From contig NZ_NHON01000001.1 in assembly GCF_002195995.1 (NCBI RefSeq), forward strand, positions 259,906-323,905: a stretch of 64,000 nucleotides of DNA. Direction: 5' to 3'. This DNA is from Inquilinus limosus. GTDB lineage: Bacteria > Pseudomonadota > Alphaproteobacteria > DSM-16000 > Inquilinaceae. Position numbers and translations under genes: made by a program. Shown here one piece after another: positions 1 to 9,444 of this stretch. Every line of letters starts with the position of its first letter. Position 1 is the first letter of the stretch. Under the pieces are notes generated by a model that was not told where the DNA came from, did not search any database, and saw nothing but the letters and a program-made list of their open reading frames with translations.

Positions 1-145
1 CCTGCACGAAGGCCGCGTGCTTCGCCCGCTCCACCAGCGCCGCGCGCTGATCGATGTTGACCTGCAGCGCCGCCGGATCCCAGGTGGCGACGCGGTGGGC
101 ATGAAGGGCGGCGAGCTGCGCGCGCAGCGTCGGGCCTCGGGTCAT
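1..145 (-). CDS. N-terminus of an unidentified protein, cut by window edge
   Basis: The reverse strand opens an ATG at 145 behind a strong AGGAGG ribosome site (start about 6 bases away) and stays open to base 1, giving about 48 residues. The peptide begins MTRGPTLRAQLAALHAHR and looks helical, with no signal peptide. It starts 15 bases after the fused ABC ATPase stops, so it is probably the last visible gene of the dioxygenase/Dpp-type operon. The N-terminal style recalls peroxiredoxin-like (AhpC/TSA) proteins, but no catalytic cysteine region is inside the window, so the function is left open. Confidence 0.6.
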   Translation of the reverse strand, partial: MTRGPTLRAQLAALHAHRVATWDPAALQVNIDQRAALVERAKHAAFVQ

Positions 146-160
146 GGAACCTCCTCGATG

Positions 161-2155
161 TCAGAGGGGATGATGGCAGGCCACCACCCGCTGCGAGCCG
201 ATGGCGACCGGAGGCGGCTCCTCCTGCCGGCAGCGCGCGGTGGCGGCGGGGCAGCGCGTGTGGAAGCGGCAGCCGGGCGGCGGCCGGGTCGGCGACGGGA
301 TCTCGCCCGGAAGAGGCACGAAGCTGCGCCGGGCCTGCGGGTCGGGCTCGGGGATCGCCGACACCAGCGCCCGTGTGTAGTGGTGGGCCGGATGGCGGAA
401 CAGCGCGTCGGCCGGCCCGATCTCGACGAGGCGGCCGAGATACATCACGCCGATGCGGTCGGAGACATGCCGCACCAGATGCAGCCCGTGGCCGATGAAC
501 AGATAGGTCAGCCCCAGCCGTTCCTTCAGGTCCTGCAGCAGGTTGACGACCTGCGCCTGGACCGAGACGTCCAGCGCCGACACCGCCTCGTCGGCCAGGA
601 CGAAGCGGGGCTGCAGCGCGATCGCGCGGGCGATGGCGACGCGCTGGCGCTGCCCGCCGGACAGCTGGTGCGGATGGCGGCTGTGCCAGGCAGGGTCGAG
701 GCCGACCTGCTCGAGCAGCGCCTGCACGCGCTCGCGGCGCTGCGCCGAGGCGAGGCGCTCATGGACGGCCAGCGGTTCGCCGATGATGCCGCCCACGGTC
801 CAGCGCGGATCGATCGATCCGTAGGGATCCTGGAACACCATCTGCATGTGGCGCCGCATCTGCCGCACGCCATGGCGGTCGAGTCCCGCGAGATCCCTGC
901 CGTCGAAGGCGACCCGGCCGCCCGTGGCCGGTTCGAGCTGGAGCAGCAGGCGTGCGAGCGTCGACTTGCCGCTCCCCGACTCCCCCACCAGCCCGAAGGT
1001 CTCGCCCTCGTGGATCTGGAACGACACGCCGTCGACCGCGCGCACCACCGGCCGCGTGACGCCGGGCCAGGCGATGCCCAGCGGATAGTGCTTGTGCAGG
1101 TCGACGACGTCGAACAGCGGCTTCCGGACCGCTGCGGGGACCGGCGAGGCCGCCACGGCCTCCCCCGGCGCCGGTCGCGGCATCGGGTCGTCATGCGGAT
1201 GCCAGCACGCCACCCGACGGGCGCCCTCCGGCCGCAGCGGCGGCGCCTCGGCCGCGCATTGCCGTGTCGCGCGCGGGCATCGCGGATGGAAGCGGCAGCC
1301 CGACGGCGGATGCGACAGGCTCGGGATCGTGCCGCGGATCGAATGCAGCCGCCGGCCGCGGTCGACCCGGGCCCCGACCACCGACTGCAGCAATCCGCGG
1401 GCATAGGGATGGGCCGGCCGCGCGAACAGTTCGGCCACCGGCGCGTCCTCGACGACACGGCCGGCATACATCACGACCACGCGGTCCGCCACCTCGGCGG
1501 CGATGCCGAGATCATGCGTGATCAGCAGGATCGCCATGCCGGTCTCGGCCTGCAACTCCTTCAGCAGCGTCAGGATCTGGGCCTGGATGGTGACGTCGAG
1601 GGCGGTGGTCGGCTCATCGGCGATCAGCAGCCGCGGGCTGCAGGCCAGCGCCATGGCGATCATCGCCCGCTGGCGCATCCCCCCGGACAGCTGGTGCGGG
1701 TATTGGTCGACGCGCAGATGGGGATCCGGAATCTTCACGCGCTGCAGCAGGCCGATCGCCTCTTTCCGGGCCGCGGCGCGGCCGAGCCCCCGGTGCCGCA
1801 CGATGACCTCGGCGATCTGCGTGCCGATGGTGAACACCGGGTCGAAGGCGGTCATCGGTTCCTGGAACACGATGCCGATGGCGCGCCCGCGCAGGTCGCT
1901 CATCTCGCGCTGCGACAGCCGGGCCAGGTTGCGGCCGTCCAGCCGCACCTCGCCGCGGGCGAGCCTGCCGCCCTTGTGGTCGATCAACCGCATGATCGAC
2001 AGGGCGGTCAAGGTCTTGCCGCTGCCCGATTCGCCGACGAGGCAGACCGTCTCCCCGGCGCCGATCCGCAGGTCGATCGCATCGACCGCCTTGAGCATCC
2101 CCGCTTGCGTCGGCAATTCGACGGACAAGGCCTTGATGTCGAGAAGCGCGTCCAT
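161..2155 (-). CDS. Fused dipeptide/oligopeptide-type ABC transporter ATPase (DppD-DppF in one chain)
   Basis: This 664-residue cytoplasmic protein contains two complete nucleotide-binding domains, energising the importer encoded just upstream. The first half has a Walker A GESGSGKT at residues 41-48, an LSGGMRQR signature, and the cysteine-rich GCRFHPRCP tail typical of OppD/DppD. The second half repeats the series with [16 protein letters not shown], Walker [10 protein letters not shown] and a GCRFHTRCP tail typical of DppF. In the second half the usual SHD around the H-loop reads GHG, but the histidine is kept. I chose the ATG at 2155 because the domain begins there and it lies 5 bases after the permease stop; an upstream open frame runs through the permease gene and is a shadow. 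Confidence 0.93.
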   Translation of the reverse strand: MDALLDIKALSVELPTQAGMLKAVDAIDLRIGAGETVCLVGESGSGKTLTALSIMRLIDHKGGRLARGEVRLDGRNLARLSQREMSDLRGRAIGIVFQEPMTAFDPVFTIGTQIAEVIVRHRGLGRAAARKEAIGLLQRVKIPDPHLRVDQYPHQLSGGMRQRAMIAMALACSPRLLIADEPTTALDVTIQAQILTLLKELQAETGMAILLITHDLGIAAEVADRVVVMYAGRVVEDAPVAELFARPAHPYARGLLQSVVGARVDRGRRLHSIRGTIPSLSHPPSGCRFHPRCPRATRQCAAEAPPLRPEGARRVACWHPHDDPMPRPAPGEAVAASPVPAAVRKPLFDVVDLHKHYPLGIAWPGVTRPVVRAVDGVSFQIHEGETFGLVGESGSGKSTLARLLLQLEPATGGRVAFDGRDLAGLDRHGVRQMRRHMQMVFQDPYGSIDPRWTVGGIIGEPLAVHERLASAQRRERVQALLEQVGLDPAWHSRHPHQLSGGQRQRVAIARAIALQPRFVLADEAVSALDVSVQAQVVNLLQDLKERLGLTYLFIGHGLHLVRHVSDRIGVMYLGRLVEIGPADALFRHPAHHYTRALVSAIPEPDPQARRSFVPLPGEIPSPTRPPPGCRFHTRCPAATARCRQEEPPPVAIGSQRVVACHHPL

Positions 2156-2160
2156 GGCTC

Positions 2161-3063
2161 TCAGCCCGCACGCAGACGCGGATCGAACCGGTTGCGCAGC
2201 GCGTCGCCCAGCAGGTTCACCGAGATCACCAGCGCGGTGATCGCCAGGCCGGGAAAGGTGGCGAACCACCAGGCGACGGTCAGGTAGCTGCGCCCCTGGC
2301 TCAGCAGGAAGCCCCAGTCCGGCCGGTCGTCGATGACGCCGAGGCCGATGAAGCTGAGGCTGGCCCCGATCAGGATCGCATTGGCGATGCCGAGCGTGGC
2401 CATCACCAGCATCGACGACAGCGTGTGCGGCAGGATGTGGCGCAGGAGGATCAGACCGTGGGAGCTGCCGATCGAGCGCGACGCCTCGATGAAGGGCCGG
2501 CCTCTGACGGCGATGACCTGCGCCCGCATCACCCGCGCATAGCGCGGCACGGTCACCAGCCCGACCGCCAGGATCGTGTTGCCGAGGCTGGCGCCGAGCG
2601 CGGCCGCGATGACGATCGCCAGCAGGATGTCGGGCACCGCCATCCAGATGTCGACGAAGCGCATCAGCACCATGTCGACCACGCGTCCGGCATAGCCCGA
2701 GACGAGGCCGATGATCCCGCCGATCAGCCCGCCGAGGCCGACCGCGCAGGCCCCCATCAGCAGGGATTGCCGCGCGCCGTGGATCACGAGGCTCAGCACG
2801 TCCCGGCCGAAATGATCGGTGCCCAGCCAATGCACCGGGCCCGGCGCCTGCAGGATCGCCTCCGCGTCCATGTCGGTCGGATCGAACGGCGCGATCCAGG
2901 CCGGCGCCAGCGCACAGGCGACGATGGCCGCCACCACCAGGGCGGGCAGCGCGATGCGCGGCCTCAGCGCCGGCGGCAGCCGCGGCCGGCGTCGGGGCTG
3001 AATCGCGGCGCCTCGCGGCAGCGTCAGGTCGAGGGCGGGCTCTGCCGCCTGGCCACTCACCAT
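2161..3063 (-). CDS. Dipeptide-type ABC transporter permease (DppC family)
   Basis: This 300-residue inner-membrane permease is the second channel subunit of the importer. It has a cytoplasmic basic N-terminus, a first hydrophobic helix around residues 35-55, an OppC/DppC N-terminal segment (residues about 57-90, including [14 protein letters not shown]) and the inner-membrane binding-protein-dependent transport domain with five further hydrophobic segments. The EAA-type coupling region is present ([20 protein letters not shown]). It follows the DppB-type permease by 9 bases and precedes the ATPase by 5, as expected for a single polycistronic unit. The substrate cannot be read from the permease; the linked dioxygenase suggests a sulfur-containing or peptide-like compound. 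Confidence 0.93.
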   Translation of the reverse strand: MVSGQAAEPALDLTLPRGAAIQPRRRPRLPPALRPRIALPALVVAAIVACALAPAWIAPFDPTDMDAEAILQAPGPVHWLGTDHFGRDVLSLVIHGARQSLLMGACAVGLGGLIGGIIGLVSGYAGRVVDMVLMRFVDIWMAVPDILLAIVIAAALGASLGNTILAVGLVTVPRYARVMRAQVIAVRGRPFIEASRSIGSSHGLILLRHILPHTLSSMLVMATLGIANAILIGASLSFIGLGVIDDRPDWGFLLSQGRSYLTVAWWFATFPGLAITALVISVNLLGDALRNRFDPRLRAG

Positions 3064-3072
3064 GTCAGATCC

Positions 3073-3987
3073 TCAGGGCCGGACCCGCCGGTCGATCCAG
3101 CCGTAGGAGAGGTCGACCAGCAGGTTGATGAGCACGTAGATGACCGATACGAACAGGATCACGCCCTGCACCACCGGGATGTCCTTGACGCCGACCGCCT
3201 CGACCAGGATGCGGCCCACGCCCTGGCGGGCGAACAGCGTCTCCGTGACCACGGCGCCCGACAGCAGTTCGCCTGTCAGGATGCCGAGCAGGGTCACGAC
3301 GGGGATCAGTGCGTTGCGCAGCACGTGCCGGTACAATACCTGCCGTTCCCGCAGCCCCTTGCCGCGCAGCGTCGTGACGAAGGGTTCGTCGAGCACGTCG
3401 AGCACGCTGTCGCGTACCATCCGCGCCAGCTTCCCGGCGGCGATCAGCCCGAGGCAGGCGACCGGCAGCACGAGCTGCTTCAGGCTGCCGCTGCCGATGG
3501 CCGGCAGCCACTGCAGGGTCACCGAGAAGACCAGGATCAGCAGGATGCCGAGCCAGAAGGACGGCATCGAGGTGAGGAACAGGGTCGCGGCCTGGATGGC
3601 TTGGTCGACCCAGCCGTCCCTGTTGACCGCAGCCGTCACGCCCGCGCCGATGCCGACGACGATCGCCACCGCGCAGGACAGGCAGGTCAGGACCAGCGTT
3701 GACGGAACCTGCGCCCACAACCGGCCGAACACCGGCTCGCCGGTGGAGAACGACGTCCCCAGATCGCCGCGGGCCAGCCCCTGCAGATAGGCGGCGTATT
3801 GCTCCCACAGCGGGCGGTCGGTGCCGAGGCGGTCGCGAATCCGCTCGATCGTCTCGGCCGAGGCGTCCTCGCCGGCGATCAAGGCCGCCGGGTCGCCGGG
3901 CAGCCAGAACAGGACCAGGAACACCACGGTGAGCGCGCCGAAGACGACGAGCGCCGCGCCGAGCAGCCTTCGCAGGAAGTAGGGCAT
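3073..3987 (-). CDS. Dipeptide-type ABC transporter permease (DppB family)
   Basis: This 304-residue inner-membrane subunit begins with the DppB-typical short cytoplasmic stretch MPYFLRRLLGAALVVFG leading straight into the first membrane helix, followed by the WLPGDPAALIAGE periplasmic segment. The C-terminal half contains the transport domain with the coupling motif region around LDEPFVTTLRGKGL and the conserved RHVLRNALIPVVTLLG helix start. Length and layout match full-size family members. It sits 12 bases downstream of the binding-protein gene and 9 bases upstream of the DppC-type gene. It should pair with the DppC-type permease to form the translocation path. Confidence 0.93.
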   Translation of the reverse strand: MPYFLRRLLGAALVVFGALTVVFLVLFWLPGDPAALIAGEDASAETIERIRDRLGTDRPLWEQYAAYLQGLARGDLGTSFSTGEPVFGRLWAQVPSTLVLTCLSCAVAIVVGIGAGVTAAVNRDGWVDQAIQAATLFLTSMPSFWLGILLILVFSVTLQWLPAIGSGSLKQLVLPVACLGLIAAGKLARMVRDSVLDVLDEPFVTTLRGKGLRERQVLYRHVLRNALIPVVTLLGILTGELLSGAVVTETLFARQGVGRILVEAVGVKDIPVVQGVILFVSVIYVLINLLVDLSYGWIDRRVRP

Positions 3988-3999
3988 GGATCCGTCCCG

Positions 4000-5604
4000 C
4001 TACGCGCTGAGCCAGGCGCCCTGGAACTCCGGGAAGCCGTGCGTATCGATCGTGAGGCCGTTCACGTCTTCCGAGGCCGCGATGGTGTAGAGCAGCACAT
4101 AGACCGGGATCGCGTAGGCCTTCGCGACCAGCTTGCGCTGGACCTGCCGGTACAGCTCGGCGCGCCTGTCCGGGTCTGCCTCGCGGAAGCCGGCCTTCAG
4201 CCACTGGCTGATCTCGGGATCGTCGACCTTGGAGACCGAGGATCTGGCGCGCCCCTCGGGCAGGTGGAGGCGGCGCAGCACATCCGGATCGGGCGCGAAC
4301 TGGCTTGCGCCGGAGAGGTCGTAGTCGCCGGAGGCGAGCTTGGCGGTGTAGGTCCCGGCCGGCTGGCTGTCGATGGTCAGTTCGATGCCGCTCTTCGCCA
4401 GCTGCCGCCGCGCCAGTTGGATCACGTCGAGGCGCTTTTCGCGATTGCCCTGGGTGTCGACGAAGCTGATGGTGAGGCGCTTGCCGTCCTTCTGACGAAT
4501 GCCGCCCTCGCCCGGGATCCAGCCCTTCTGGTCGAGGATCTGCGCCGCCCGGCCGGGATCGTGGCTCCAGGACTTGGCGAGATCCTTGTCGTTCGATGCG
4601 AAGATCGACGGCGAGAGCGGCGACCAGGCACGCGGCTGCGTGCCCAGATGGATCACGCGCACGATGGTGTCGATGTCGAGCGAAAGCTGGACCGCCTGCC
4701 GGATCTCCTCGTCGTCCCACGGCGCCTTCGCGACGTTCAGGTAGAGCGTGTAGTTGTTGTTCAGCAGCTCCTTCTGCAGGACGCGGAAGCCGGCGTCGGA
4801 TTGCAGCGCGACGATGTTCTGCGGCGGAATCCCGTCGGCGGCGTGCACCTGCCCGCTCTGCAGCGCGGCGACCCGGGTCGCCTCCTCCGGGACGTTCTTG
4901 AAGGTCAGCTGGTCCAGATAGGCAGGTCCGGGATGCGTGGCCGTCGGCGGCGCCCAACGGTAGTCGTCGTTCCGGGCCAGCCGGATCTCGGTGCCCTGGG
5001 TCAGGCCGGCGAAGCGGAACGGGCCCGTGCCGACCGGGTTCTGGCCGAAGGTCTCGCCATATGTCGCGACGGCGGCGGGCGAGACGATGCCCAGGGTCGT
5101 CTTGGTGAGATTGCGGAGCAACGGGGCGAAAGGTTCCGACAGCGTGATCCGCACCGTGTCGTCGCCCAGCGCCTCCGAGCCTGCATAGGGGCCGATGTCC
5201 GGCAGGGCGACGAGGGCGTTCTTCGGGTCCTTGATCCGGTCGAGATTGGCCTTCACCGCCGCCGCATCGAAGCGCGTTCCGTCATGGAAGGTGACGTCCG
5301 TCCGCAGCTTGAAGGTGTAGGACGTCTGGTCGGGCGAGACCTCCCACGCGGTTGCCAGCCAGGGTCCGACCGACTGATCGGGCAGCAGCACCAGAAGACT
5401 GTCGAAGATCGATCGGAAGACGCGGTTGTGCGGCGCGAAGCCCGAATTGTGGGGGTCGAGCACGAACTTGACGACCGCCGCCCCGTCAAGGCCGAACACC
5501 AGCTCTCCGCCGGATTTCGGGGCGGCGGGCGCCTGGCCGCGCGCACCGGAGACCGCGAGGACGGAGCCCGCGACAAGCAGGCCGAACTGACGTCTGGTGG
5601 GCAT
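4000..5604 (-). CDS. Dipeptide-type extracellular solute-binding protein (SBP family 5)
   Basis: This 534-residue periplasmic protein is the substrate receptor of the importer. It starts with an export signal (MPTRRQFGLLVAGSVLAVSG) whose twin arginine and hydrophobic stretch suggest Tat or Sec export, then shows the SBP_bac_5 pattern: a segment ending in TSYTFKLRTDVTFHDGTRFDA near residues 90-110 and the NPVGTGPFRFAGL motif near 190. The length is normal for the family. It lies between the dioxygenase (146 bases upstream) and the permease genes. Family 5 receptors bind peptides, nickel, opines or other organic molecules, so the ligand is uncertain; co-transcription with a TauD-type enzyme favours an organosulfur ligand. 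Confidence 0.92.
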   Translation of the reverse strand: MPTRRQFGLLVAGSVLAVSGARGQAPAAPKSGGELVFGLDGAAVVKFVLDPHNSGFAPHNRVFRSIFDSLLVLLPDQSVGPWLATAWEVSPDQTSYTFKLRTDVTFHDGTRFDAAAVKANLDRIKDPKNALVALPDIGPYAGSEALGDDTVRITLSEPFAPLLRNLTKTTLGIVSPAAVATYGETFGQNPVGTGPFRFAGLTQGTEIRLARNDDYRWAPPTATHPGPAYLDQLTFKNVPEEATRVAALQSGQVHAADGIPPQNIVALQSDAGFRVLQKELLNNNYTLYLNVAKAPWDDEEIRQAVQLSLDIDTIVRVIHLGTQPRAWSPLSPSIFASNDKDLAKSWSHDPGRAAQILDQKGWIPGEGGIRQKDGKRLTISFVDTQGNREKRLDVIQLARRQLAKSGIELTIDSQPAGTYTAKLASGDYDLSGASQFAPDPDVLRRLHLPEGRARSSVSKVDDPEISQWLKAGFREADPDRRAELYRQVQRKLVAKAYAIPVYVLLYTIAASEDVNGLTIDTHGFPEFQGAWLSA

Positions 5605-5750
5605 GTCTGTCTGCCTCTATGAGCCGCCTGGGGCGAGAGCGCGGAGTGCCGGCATCGGGGGATGCGAACCGCGCGGCCTCCTCCCGACCACGGAAGCCCG
5701 CCGCGCGGCCGCGGGAGCGGGCCGTCGCCGGGCCCGCCCCTCCCTCCTCG

Positions 5751-6605
5751 TCAGAGATCGGCGTGGAGCCGCTCGTCGGCGATCAGCACCCGCTCCATCA
5801 GCCGCGGGAAATCGCCGTAGTTGCGGACCGCGTAGTGGACGGCCGCACGGTTGTCCCAGAAGGCGATGGAGCCCGGACGCCAGCTGAACCGGACCTGGAA
5901 TTCCGGCCGGCGATACTGGTCGAGGACCCGCGTCAGGAGCTCATGCCCCTCGGCGCGGTCGAGCCCGACGATGGACGGGCTCTGGCTGAAGTTCACCCAG
6001 AGGATCTTCTCGCCGGTCTCGCGATGCGTCCGCACGATCGGATGGGCGACGATCGGGTAGTCGTGCCCGGCCCGGTTCAGGGACGACCGGAAATCATGGG
6101 TCACGTGCAGGCCGTCCAGGCGCTGCTTGAGCTCGTCCGACAGCTCGCGATAGGCCAGGCCCGCATCCACCCAGATGGTGTCGCCGCCGACCGGGGGCAG
6201 GTTCACGGCGCGGAGCACGGCCCCCCAGGCCGGCACGAGGCGCCAGCTGGTGTCGGTGTGATAGCCGTCGCGGAAGGCCGCCTTCGGATCGGCGATCACC
6301 GGCTTCACCTCGTGCGGCACGATCTGGTGGATCGCCGGGACCTGCGCCACCGACGTGGTGCTCGGATGGGTGTAGAGCGGACCGAACTGCTTCGCGAACG
6401 CCTCGTGCTGTTCGCGTATCAGGTCCTGGTCGCGGAAGAAGACGACCTTGTGCTTCAGGACGGCCGCCCGGATCTCGTCGCGCACCGCATCCGACAGCGG
6501 CTGACGCAGGTCGACGCCGGCGATCTCGGCGCCGATCGTCGGTTGCAGCGGCCGGATGTCCAGCGACGCCTCGGATCTCTCCTGCAATTGCACTGCTGCG
6601 CTCAT
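5751..6605 (-). CDS. TauD/TfdA-family 2-oxoglutarate-dependent dioxygenase
   Basis: This 284-residue cytoplasmic non-haem iron enzyme should couple 2-oxoglutarate decarboxylation to hydroxylation of its substrate; family members cleave taurine, alkyl sulfates or phenoxyacetates. The iron triad is visible as H116 and D118 in the GYHTDTSW motif and H257 in WDNRAAVHY, with the family arginine following. The ATG at 6605 was preferred over an upstream in-frame start because GGAAGGAG sits directly before it. The gene heads the minus-strand operon with the Dpp-type transporter and is divergent from a LysR regulator. A second family member lies at 8548-9420; the two sequences are clearly different, so this is not a recent duplication. 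Confidence 0.9.
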   Translation of the reverse strand: MSAAVQLQERSEASLDIRPLQPTIGAEIAGVDLRQPLSDAVRDEIRAAVLKHKVVFFRDQDLIREQHEAFAKQFGPLYTHPSTTSVAQVPAIHQIVPHEVKPVIADPKAAFRDGYHTDTSWRLVPAWGAVLRAVNLPPVGGDTIWVDAGLAYRELSDELKQRLDGLHVTHDFRSSLNRAGHDYPIVAHPIVRTHRETGEKILWVNFSQSPSIVGLDRAEGHELLTRVLDQYRRPEFQVRFSWRPGSIAFWDNRAAVHYAVRNYGDFPRLMERVLIADERLHADL

Positions 6606-6696
6606 GCTCTGCTCCTTCCGATGAGGGTCAAGGGGCGGCAAGCCAGTGGCGGCGGAGTTCGAAGGCGTGCCATCGATTCTGCTGACTATGTTCGTG

Positions 6697-6743
6697 ATTC
6701 TTTTAGAGAATGTCAATTCATACTGTTATATATTTTAAAATAT
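6697..6743. promoter_or_regulatory. Divergent control region with two palindromes (candidate LysR operator)
   Basis: Between the divergent dioxygenase (start 6605) and LysR gene (start 6786) lies an AT-rich stretch that stands out in this GC-rich DNA. It holds the inverted repeat ATTCT-TTTAG-AGAAT at 6697-6711 and a perfect 14-base palindrome ATATTTTAAAATAT at 6730-6743. LysR-type regulators usually bind T-N11-A inverted repeats in such shared regions. Assignment to the neighbouring LysR protein is inference. Confidence 0.45.
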
Positions 6744-6785
6744 GCACAGATGATTTGTTATTAAGATCCTGCTGACAGGCCCACC

Positions 6786-7793
6786 ATGGACTCGACCTAT
6801 CTCGCTCCCCAGTCGCCGCCAAACTGGCGCCGCCTCCCGTCCCTCACCACCTTGCGGGCGCTGGAGGCGGTCAGCCGCCATCAGAGCCTGAGCCGGGCTG
6901 CCGACGAGCTCTGCGTCACCCCGGCCGCAGTCAACCACCAGATCCGTCAGCTGGAGGATCATCTCGGCGTGCCGCTGCTGCGCCGGATCGGCCGCAACGT
7001 TGTGGTCACCGAGGCCGGCGAGGCCTGCCTGCCGGGGGTCCGAGAGGCACTCGACAGGCTGGTGGCGGCGCTCGCGGCAGCCGAGTCCTTCGAGGACAAG
7101 GATCACGCCATCACCGTCAGCGTGCCCTCCTCCTTTGCAAGCAAATGGCTGCTGCCCCGTCTTGGCCGCTTTCAGCAGGCGCATCCGGGCATCGATCTGC
7201 GGATCATTGCCAGCAGCCTGCTCTCCAATTTCCAGAATGACGGTGTCGACATCGCAATCCGCTACGGGCCGGGACGGTATCCGGACCTGACGGCGGAACT
7301 GCTGATGTCCGAAACGATGTTCCCGGTCGCCAGCCCCGCCCTGCTCAAGAACAAGCCGGTGAAGACCCCGACGGACCTGCGGGACCACGTGCTGCTGCAC
7401 AGCGATAGCCTCCTGCGGGACCATGCCGGACCAACCTGGCCCATGTGGCTGCGGGCAGCAGGAGAAGGAGACGCCAATCCCGGCCTGCGCGGACCGCGCT
7501 TCACCCTCTCCGCTCTCGCTATCGAGGCTGCCGCGCAAGGCGAAGGCATCGCTCTCGCCAAGTCGGCGCTCGCCGAGAACGACCTGCGCACCGGCCGGCT
7601 GGTCCGACTGTTCGATCAGGCGACGCCGACCGAGTTCGCCTATTACATCGTCGGCCCGGCGCGCAACTTCCGCCGCCCCAGGATCAAGATGCTGATCGAC
7701 TGGCTCCATGCCGAGGCCGACGCGTCGCGTCAATCATCCGTCGCCACCGGCCGGGAGGGATCCGCGCTCCAGGCCGACCAGGATCCGGGATAG
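6786..7793 (+). CDS. LysR-family transcriptional regulator (GcvA-like)
   Basis: This 335-residue DNA-binding protein has the winged helix-turn-helix at residues about 20-80 (LTTLRALEAVSRHQSLSRAA, then VNHQIRQLEDHLGVPLLRR) and a LysR substrate-binding domain to about residue 310. The DVAIRYG-like stretch GVDIAIRYGPGRYPDL is typical of the GcvA/AmpR-like branch. The gene is divergent from the dioxygenase/Dpp-type operon and probably controls it. Its last 64 bases overlap the tail of the convergent rhodanese gene; the final 20 or so residues are low in complexity and may have grown into that gene by read-through. Confidence 0.9.
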   Translation: MDSTYLAPQSPPNWRRLPSLTTLRALEAVSRHQSLSRAADELCVTPAAVNHQIRQLEDHLGVPLLRRIGRNVVVTEAGEACLPGVREALDRLVAALAAAESFEDKDHAITVSVPSSFASKWLLPRLGRFQQAHPGIDLRIIASSLLSNFQNDGVDIAIRYGPGRYPDLTAELLMSETMFPVASPALLKNKPVKTPTDLRDHVLLHSDSLLRDHAGPTWPMWLRAAGEGDANPGLRGPRFTLSALAIEAAAQGEGIALAKSALAENDLRTGRLVRLFDQATPTEFAYYIVGPARNFRRPRIKMLIDWLHAEADASRQSSVATGREGSALQADQDPG

Positions 7794-8551
7794 AGCGCCG
7801 CCTCGATCCCCAGGCTCGCCAGCACCGCCACGGCATGGGCCGACGCGATGCCGGCCCCGCAATAGGCCGCCACCGGCCGCGAGCCGTCGACGCCGGCATC
7901 GGCGAACCGAGCCCGCAGATCCTCGACCGCCTTGAAGACGCCGCCGGTCCCGAGGCTCTCGGCGCTCGGCACGTTGACCGCGCCAGGGATATGGCCGGCG
8001 AGATAGGCGTCGCGTGCCCGCGCATCCAGCAGAATACCCTGGCCGGCGACCGCCGCGGCCCCGGCGGCATCCACCACCGGCAGGTGGCCGGCAGACAGCG
8101 TGACCGTGCCGGTCGCCGGGACCTTGACCGTGACCATCGTCGGCCGCCCTTCGCCCGTCCAGGCGCCGAATCCGCCGTTCAGCAGGCGGACATCCTTCAC
8201 CCCGGCCCACCGCAGCACCCACCAGACCCGCGCCGCCTGTATGTTCCTGTTCTCATCGTAGACGACGACGATGCTGTCGGGATCGATGCCCCAGCGCCGG
8301 GCGTCGCGCTGCAGGTCGCGGATCTGCGGCAGCGGCCGTCGCCCGGAAAGTGCCGTCGGATCGCCCGCCAGCTCTGTGGCGACGTCGACATAGAGCGCGC
8401 CGGGAATGTGCGGGGTCTCGACGGCCGGGCGGATGTCCTGCCGGGCGACGTCGAAGCGAGCATCGAGGATCACCAGAGGTGCGCCGGTGTCCTGCAGGCG
8501 CCCCAGTTCGGCGGCGGAGATGAGAACTGGCATGGGCTCTTGCATCCTCAC
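7730..8551 (-). CDS. Two-domain rhodanese (thiosulfate / 3-mercaptopyruvate sulfurtransferase)
   Basis: This 273-residue enzyme has two tandem rhodanese domains. The N-terminal one is inactive, as is normal, with an aspartate in VVYDENRNIQAARVWW where the cysteine would be. The C-terminal one carries the catalytic cysteine (about residue 231) in the loop CGAGIAS, which resembles the sulfurtransferase loop CGSGVTA. It would transfer sulfane sulfur to cyanide, thiols or acceptor proteins. The GTG start at 8551 overlaps the stop of the upstream dioxygenase gene by four bases (GTGA), suggesting translational coupling; an ATG at 8533 is an alternative. It is the last gene of the SsuABC-type operon, consistent with handling sulfur released by the dioxygenase. 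Confidence 0.9.
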   Translation of the reverse strand: MRMQEPMPVLISAAELGRLQDTGAPLVILDARFDVARQDIRPAVETPHIPGALYVDVATELAGDPTALSGRRPLPQIRDLQRDARRWGIDPDSIVVVYDENRNIQAARVWWVLRWAGVKDVRLLNGGFGAWTGEGRPTMVTVKVPATGTVTLSAGHLPVVDAAGAAAVAGQGILLDARARDAYLAGHIPGAVNVPSAESLGTGGVFKAVEDLRARFADAGVDGSRPVAAYCGAGIASAHAVAVLASLGIEAALYPGSWSAWSADPSRPVATDD

Positions 8552-9420
8552 GCTATGGTCGCGCGATAGAGCACGCGGTTGCCGGCCGCATAGTCCTTGA
8601 GGCCCTTGTGCTGGACGACGCGGTTGTCCCAGATCGCCAGCAGGCCGGGCTGCCAGGTCAGCCGGAGCTGCACCTCCGGTGCTTTGATGGCGTCGAAGAG
8701 GATGCCGAGGATGTTCTGGCTGACGACGCGGGTCTGGCCCTTGATGTAGTTGGTGTAGGACTCGTTGACGTTGATGCGCTTGCGTCCCGTTTCGGGATGG
8801 GTTGCGATCAGCGGCACCTCGAAGGCCGGCAGCCTGGCACGCTGCCGGGCTAGCTCCTCGGGATCGAAATAGCGGTCGGCGAGATGACCGGTCGCGTCGG
8901 AATAGGTGATGGCGGTCAGCGACTCGAGATAGGCGCGGAACAGCGGATCGAACAGCTCAAGGGCTCGCGCGGCATTGGCGAAGATCGTGTCGCCACCGGA
9001 CTCTGGCAGTTCCTTGGCATAGAGCGCCGTGAAACGCGGCGGGTTCGGGGAATAGCCGCCGTCGACATGCCAGATGTGGTTGCGCAGATACTTGTTGCGC
9101 TCGGAATCGATGGTCAGCGCCGCCGGGTTCTCGGCGGCCTTGGGCGTGTGCGGCCCGCCATAGTTCAGGGGCTCACCCAGAAAGCGGATGAAGTCGGTGA
9201 AGTTCCGCGCGGTCACGGTCCCCGGCTCGAACACCAGCACGCCGTGATTGTAGAGCGCATGCAAAAGGGCGGCGCGGACCGCCTCCGGCACCTCGCCCTT
9301 CTCATAGCGATAGTCCGAGACGCGGGCGCCGATGGCCGGCGACCAGGGCTTGATGGTGACGCCGGCGTAGCCCGATGGATCGGCGGCGTGTTCTTCATAG
9401 ACGTGCAGCTTAGCGGTCAT
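8548..9420 (-). CDS. TauD/TfdA-family 2-oxoglutarate-dependent dioxygenase (second)
   Basis: This 290-residue enzyme shows the non-haem iron triad as H118 and D120 in WHVDGGY and H271 in RVVQHKGL, with the arginine that binds 2-oxoglutarate just after (NRVLYRATIA). Internal motifs GGDTIFANAARA and WQPGLLAIWDNR are typical of the taurine/alkylsulfatase branch. It sits 24 bases after an MFS gene and overlaps the rhodanese gene, downstream of a sulfonate-type importer. The expected role is desulfonation or sulfate-ester cleavage of the imported compound in the cytoplasm. The exact substrate cannot be read from the sequence. Confidence 0.92.
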   Translation of the reverse strand: MTAKLHVYEEHAADPSGYAGVTIKPWSPAIGARVSDYRYEKGEVPEAVRAALLHALYNHGVLVFEPGTVTARNFTDFIRFLGEPLNYGGPHTPKAAENPAALTIDSERNKYLRNHIWHVDGGYSPNPPRFTALYAKELPESGGDTIFANAARALELFDPLFRAYLESLTAITYSDATGHLADRYFDPEELARQRARLPAFEVPLIATHPETGRKRINVNESYTNYIKGQTRVVSQNILGILFDAIKAPEVQLRLTWQPGLLAIWDNRVVQHKGLKDYAAGNRVLYRATIA

Positions 9421-9444
9421 GATGGCCTCTTCTGGAGGAAAGGG

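Noticed and set aside
161-2830. 889-codon version of the fused ABC ATPase
   Set aside because: The first 225 codons lie out of frame within the DppC-type permease gene; the ATPase domain starts at the ATG at 2155.
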